DNA of 6,106 nucleotides from Nitrosopumilales archaeon (GTDB lineage: Archaea; Thermoproteota; Nitrososphaeria; Nitrososphaerales; Nitrososphaeraceae). Shown here one piece after another: positions 5,621 through 6,106 of this stretch; within the stretch, counting starts at the first letter, position 1; every line of letters starts with the position of its first letter. Under the pieces are notes generated by a model. That model was not told where the DNA came from. It worked only from the letters and a program-made list of their open reading frames with translations, and made no database searches. Both the position numbers and the translations under genes were made by a program. The DNA is taken from positions 1 to 6,106 of the forward strand of contig WJXE01000116.1 in NCBI GenBank assembly GCA_009665115.1, given 5' to 3'.

Positions 5621-5850
5621 ATTTTGCCTGTGGATTCCAGAACCGGGAGATTCGAGATGAAAGCATCCCAATGAAAACCCATAACTAAATGAGGAGTACC
5701 TTTAGGTTTGCGCCAACTGCTACGATAAAGACACCACGACTAGCAATACGACTAGCTAAATTTGGAGACAACGATTGACGAACTGGTGGATTAGCAAGTG
5801 ATCTCTTATTGAGACTAAGGATTCTGCTAAAGCTGATCAATATTATGAAT
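5621..5850. other. AT-rich decayed stretch, no recognisable gene
   Basis: All six frames are broken by stops. It may hold the eroded 3' part of the transposase relic, but I cannot align the expected third catalytic residue (Glu). It contains a near-tandem 12-bp repeat at 5736-5757, described separately. Confidence 0.4.
5736..5757. repeat. ACGACTAGC repeated in tandem, with a third copy 360 bp upstream
   Basis: ACGACTAGC occurs at 5736-5744 and 5748-5756, a 12-bp step, and again at 5378-5386 inside the transposase relic. The last copy and the 5378 copy extend to ACGACTAGCT. Three exact 9-mers in 400 bp exceed chance expectation. They may mark the ancestral element or a local duplication. Confidence 0.4.
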
Positions 5851-5870
5851 ACCGTTATATTTTATTATAC
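5851..5870 (-). promoter_or_regulatory. Second copy of the sufB promoter motif
   Basis: Plus-strand ACCGTTATATTTTAT (5851-5865) differs at one position from ACCGTTATGTTTTAT (4333-4347) of the sufB promoter. Both have AT-rich TATA-like sequence next to them and ATTATG on the other side (5842-5847 and 4319-4324). On the minus strand it reads TATA-like AATAAAATAT then AACGGT. No gene starts at the matching distance, so it is probably a displaced or duplicated promoter rather than an active one. Confidence 0.4.
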
Positions 5871-5954
5871 GTTCTGTCTGTACCGCCGAAGGGACAGGCT
5901 CAGTAGCTGTATAAAATTATACTAGGATAATACAATAAAATAAATTCTTCTAAT

Positions 5955-5992
5955 GACTGCAGCAGTCAAAATGAAAAAAGAGAAACAGTCTC
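5955..5992 (-). terminator. Terminator of the right-edge gene
   Basis: Immediately after the stop at 5993 the minus strand has GAGA-CTGTT-TCTC (5992-5980), then six T's (5979-5974), then TTTT (5971-5968). GACTGC-T-GCAGTC (5967-5955), a perfect palindromic hairpin, closes the stretch. A short stem followed by T-runs is a plausible archaeal termination signal for the gene ending at 5993. Confidence 0.45.
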
Positions 5993-6106
5993 CTATTTTC
6001 CCAAGACGATCTTCGCAAGGTCCACGGTACCACCTATCGTGTGTTCACTCGACTCAAAGGACTGAATGCCCCTCTTCTTTAACTCCTCGTTAGTCATTGG
6101 GCCTAT
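5993..6106 (-). CDS. hemD: Probable uroporphyrinogen-III synthase, C-terminal 37 residues (partial)
   Basis: Only the end of the gene lies in the window; it stops at TAG 5993-5995 and its 5' part is beyond the right edge. The visible tail is IGPMTNEELKKRGIQSFESS followed by EHTIGGTVDLAKIVLGK. HemD proteins end with an IGPxTAxxLxxxG box followed by a (Y/H)T(I/V)xG(L/M/T)xxA helix, and both are present in order. The enzyme closes and rearranges hydroxymethylbilane to uroporphyrinogen III, the precursor of siroheme, haem and cobalamin. A terminator-like stretch lies right after the stop. With so short a fragment, another Rossmann-like C-terminus cannot be excluded. Confidence 0.55.
   Translation of the reverse strand: MGPMTNEELKKRGIQSFESSEHTIGGTVDLAKIVLGK

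Overview
The window most likely comes from an ammonia-oxidising archaeon of the Nitrososphaerota (Thaumarchaeota), probably a low-GC soil lineage of the Nitrososphaerales. The grounds are archaeal-type TATA boxes 27-40 nt upstream of starts, archaeal SufB and SufD sequences, tiny zinc-finger proteins, and a secreted Ala/Ser/Thr-rich protein of a kind I associate with this phylum. This placement is an inference from style; no rRNA or amo gene is present.

Left part (1-1060). A secreted protein on the minus strand runs off the left edge (1-467). It is followed by two very short cysteine/histidine proteins: one on the minus strand (584-757, 57 aa) and one on the plus strand (899-1060, 53 aa). These two diverge from a shared gap that carries a symmetrical TATA box.

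Centre (1128-4319). A minus-strand operon reads sufB, sufD, then a small Rieske [2Fe-2S] ferredoxin. SufB and SufD form the scaffold on which Fe-S clusters are built. The Rieske protein is either a client or an electron donor of that machinery. The ATPase gene sufC, which normally sits in such a cluster, is on neither side within the window. A strong TATA box about 28 nt before the sufB ATG suggests a leaderless or nearly leaderless transcript. A hairpin followed by seven T's separates sufB from sufD and could lower sufD expression.

Right part (4320-5992) is about 1.67 kb without a convincing intact gene. It holds an unidentified short open frame (4405-4527), a dense cluster of perfect palindromes (4560-4773) of which three are phased 22 bp apart, and a heavily decayed DDE transposase relic (about 5250-5620, plus strand). 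A 15-bp near-copy of the sufB promoter lies at 5851-5865. At the right edge the last 37 codons of a minus-strand gene resemble the C-terminus of uroporphyrinogen-III synthase.

No complete new system is demonstrable here. The best unexplained signals are the phased palindrome array, the duplicated sufB promoter flanking the element-rich stretch, and the sufB-sufD-Rieske arrangement without sufC.
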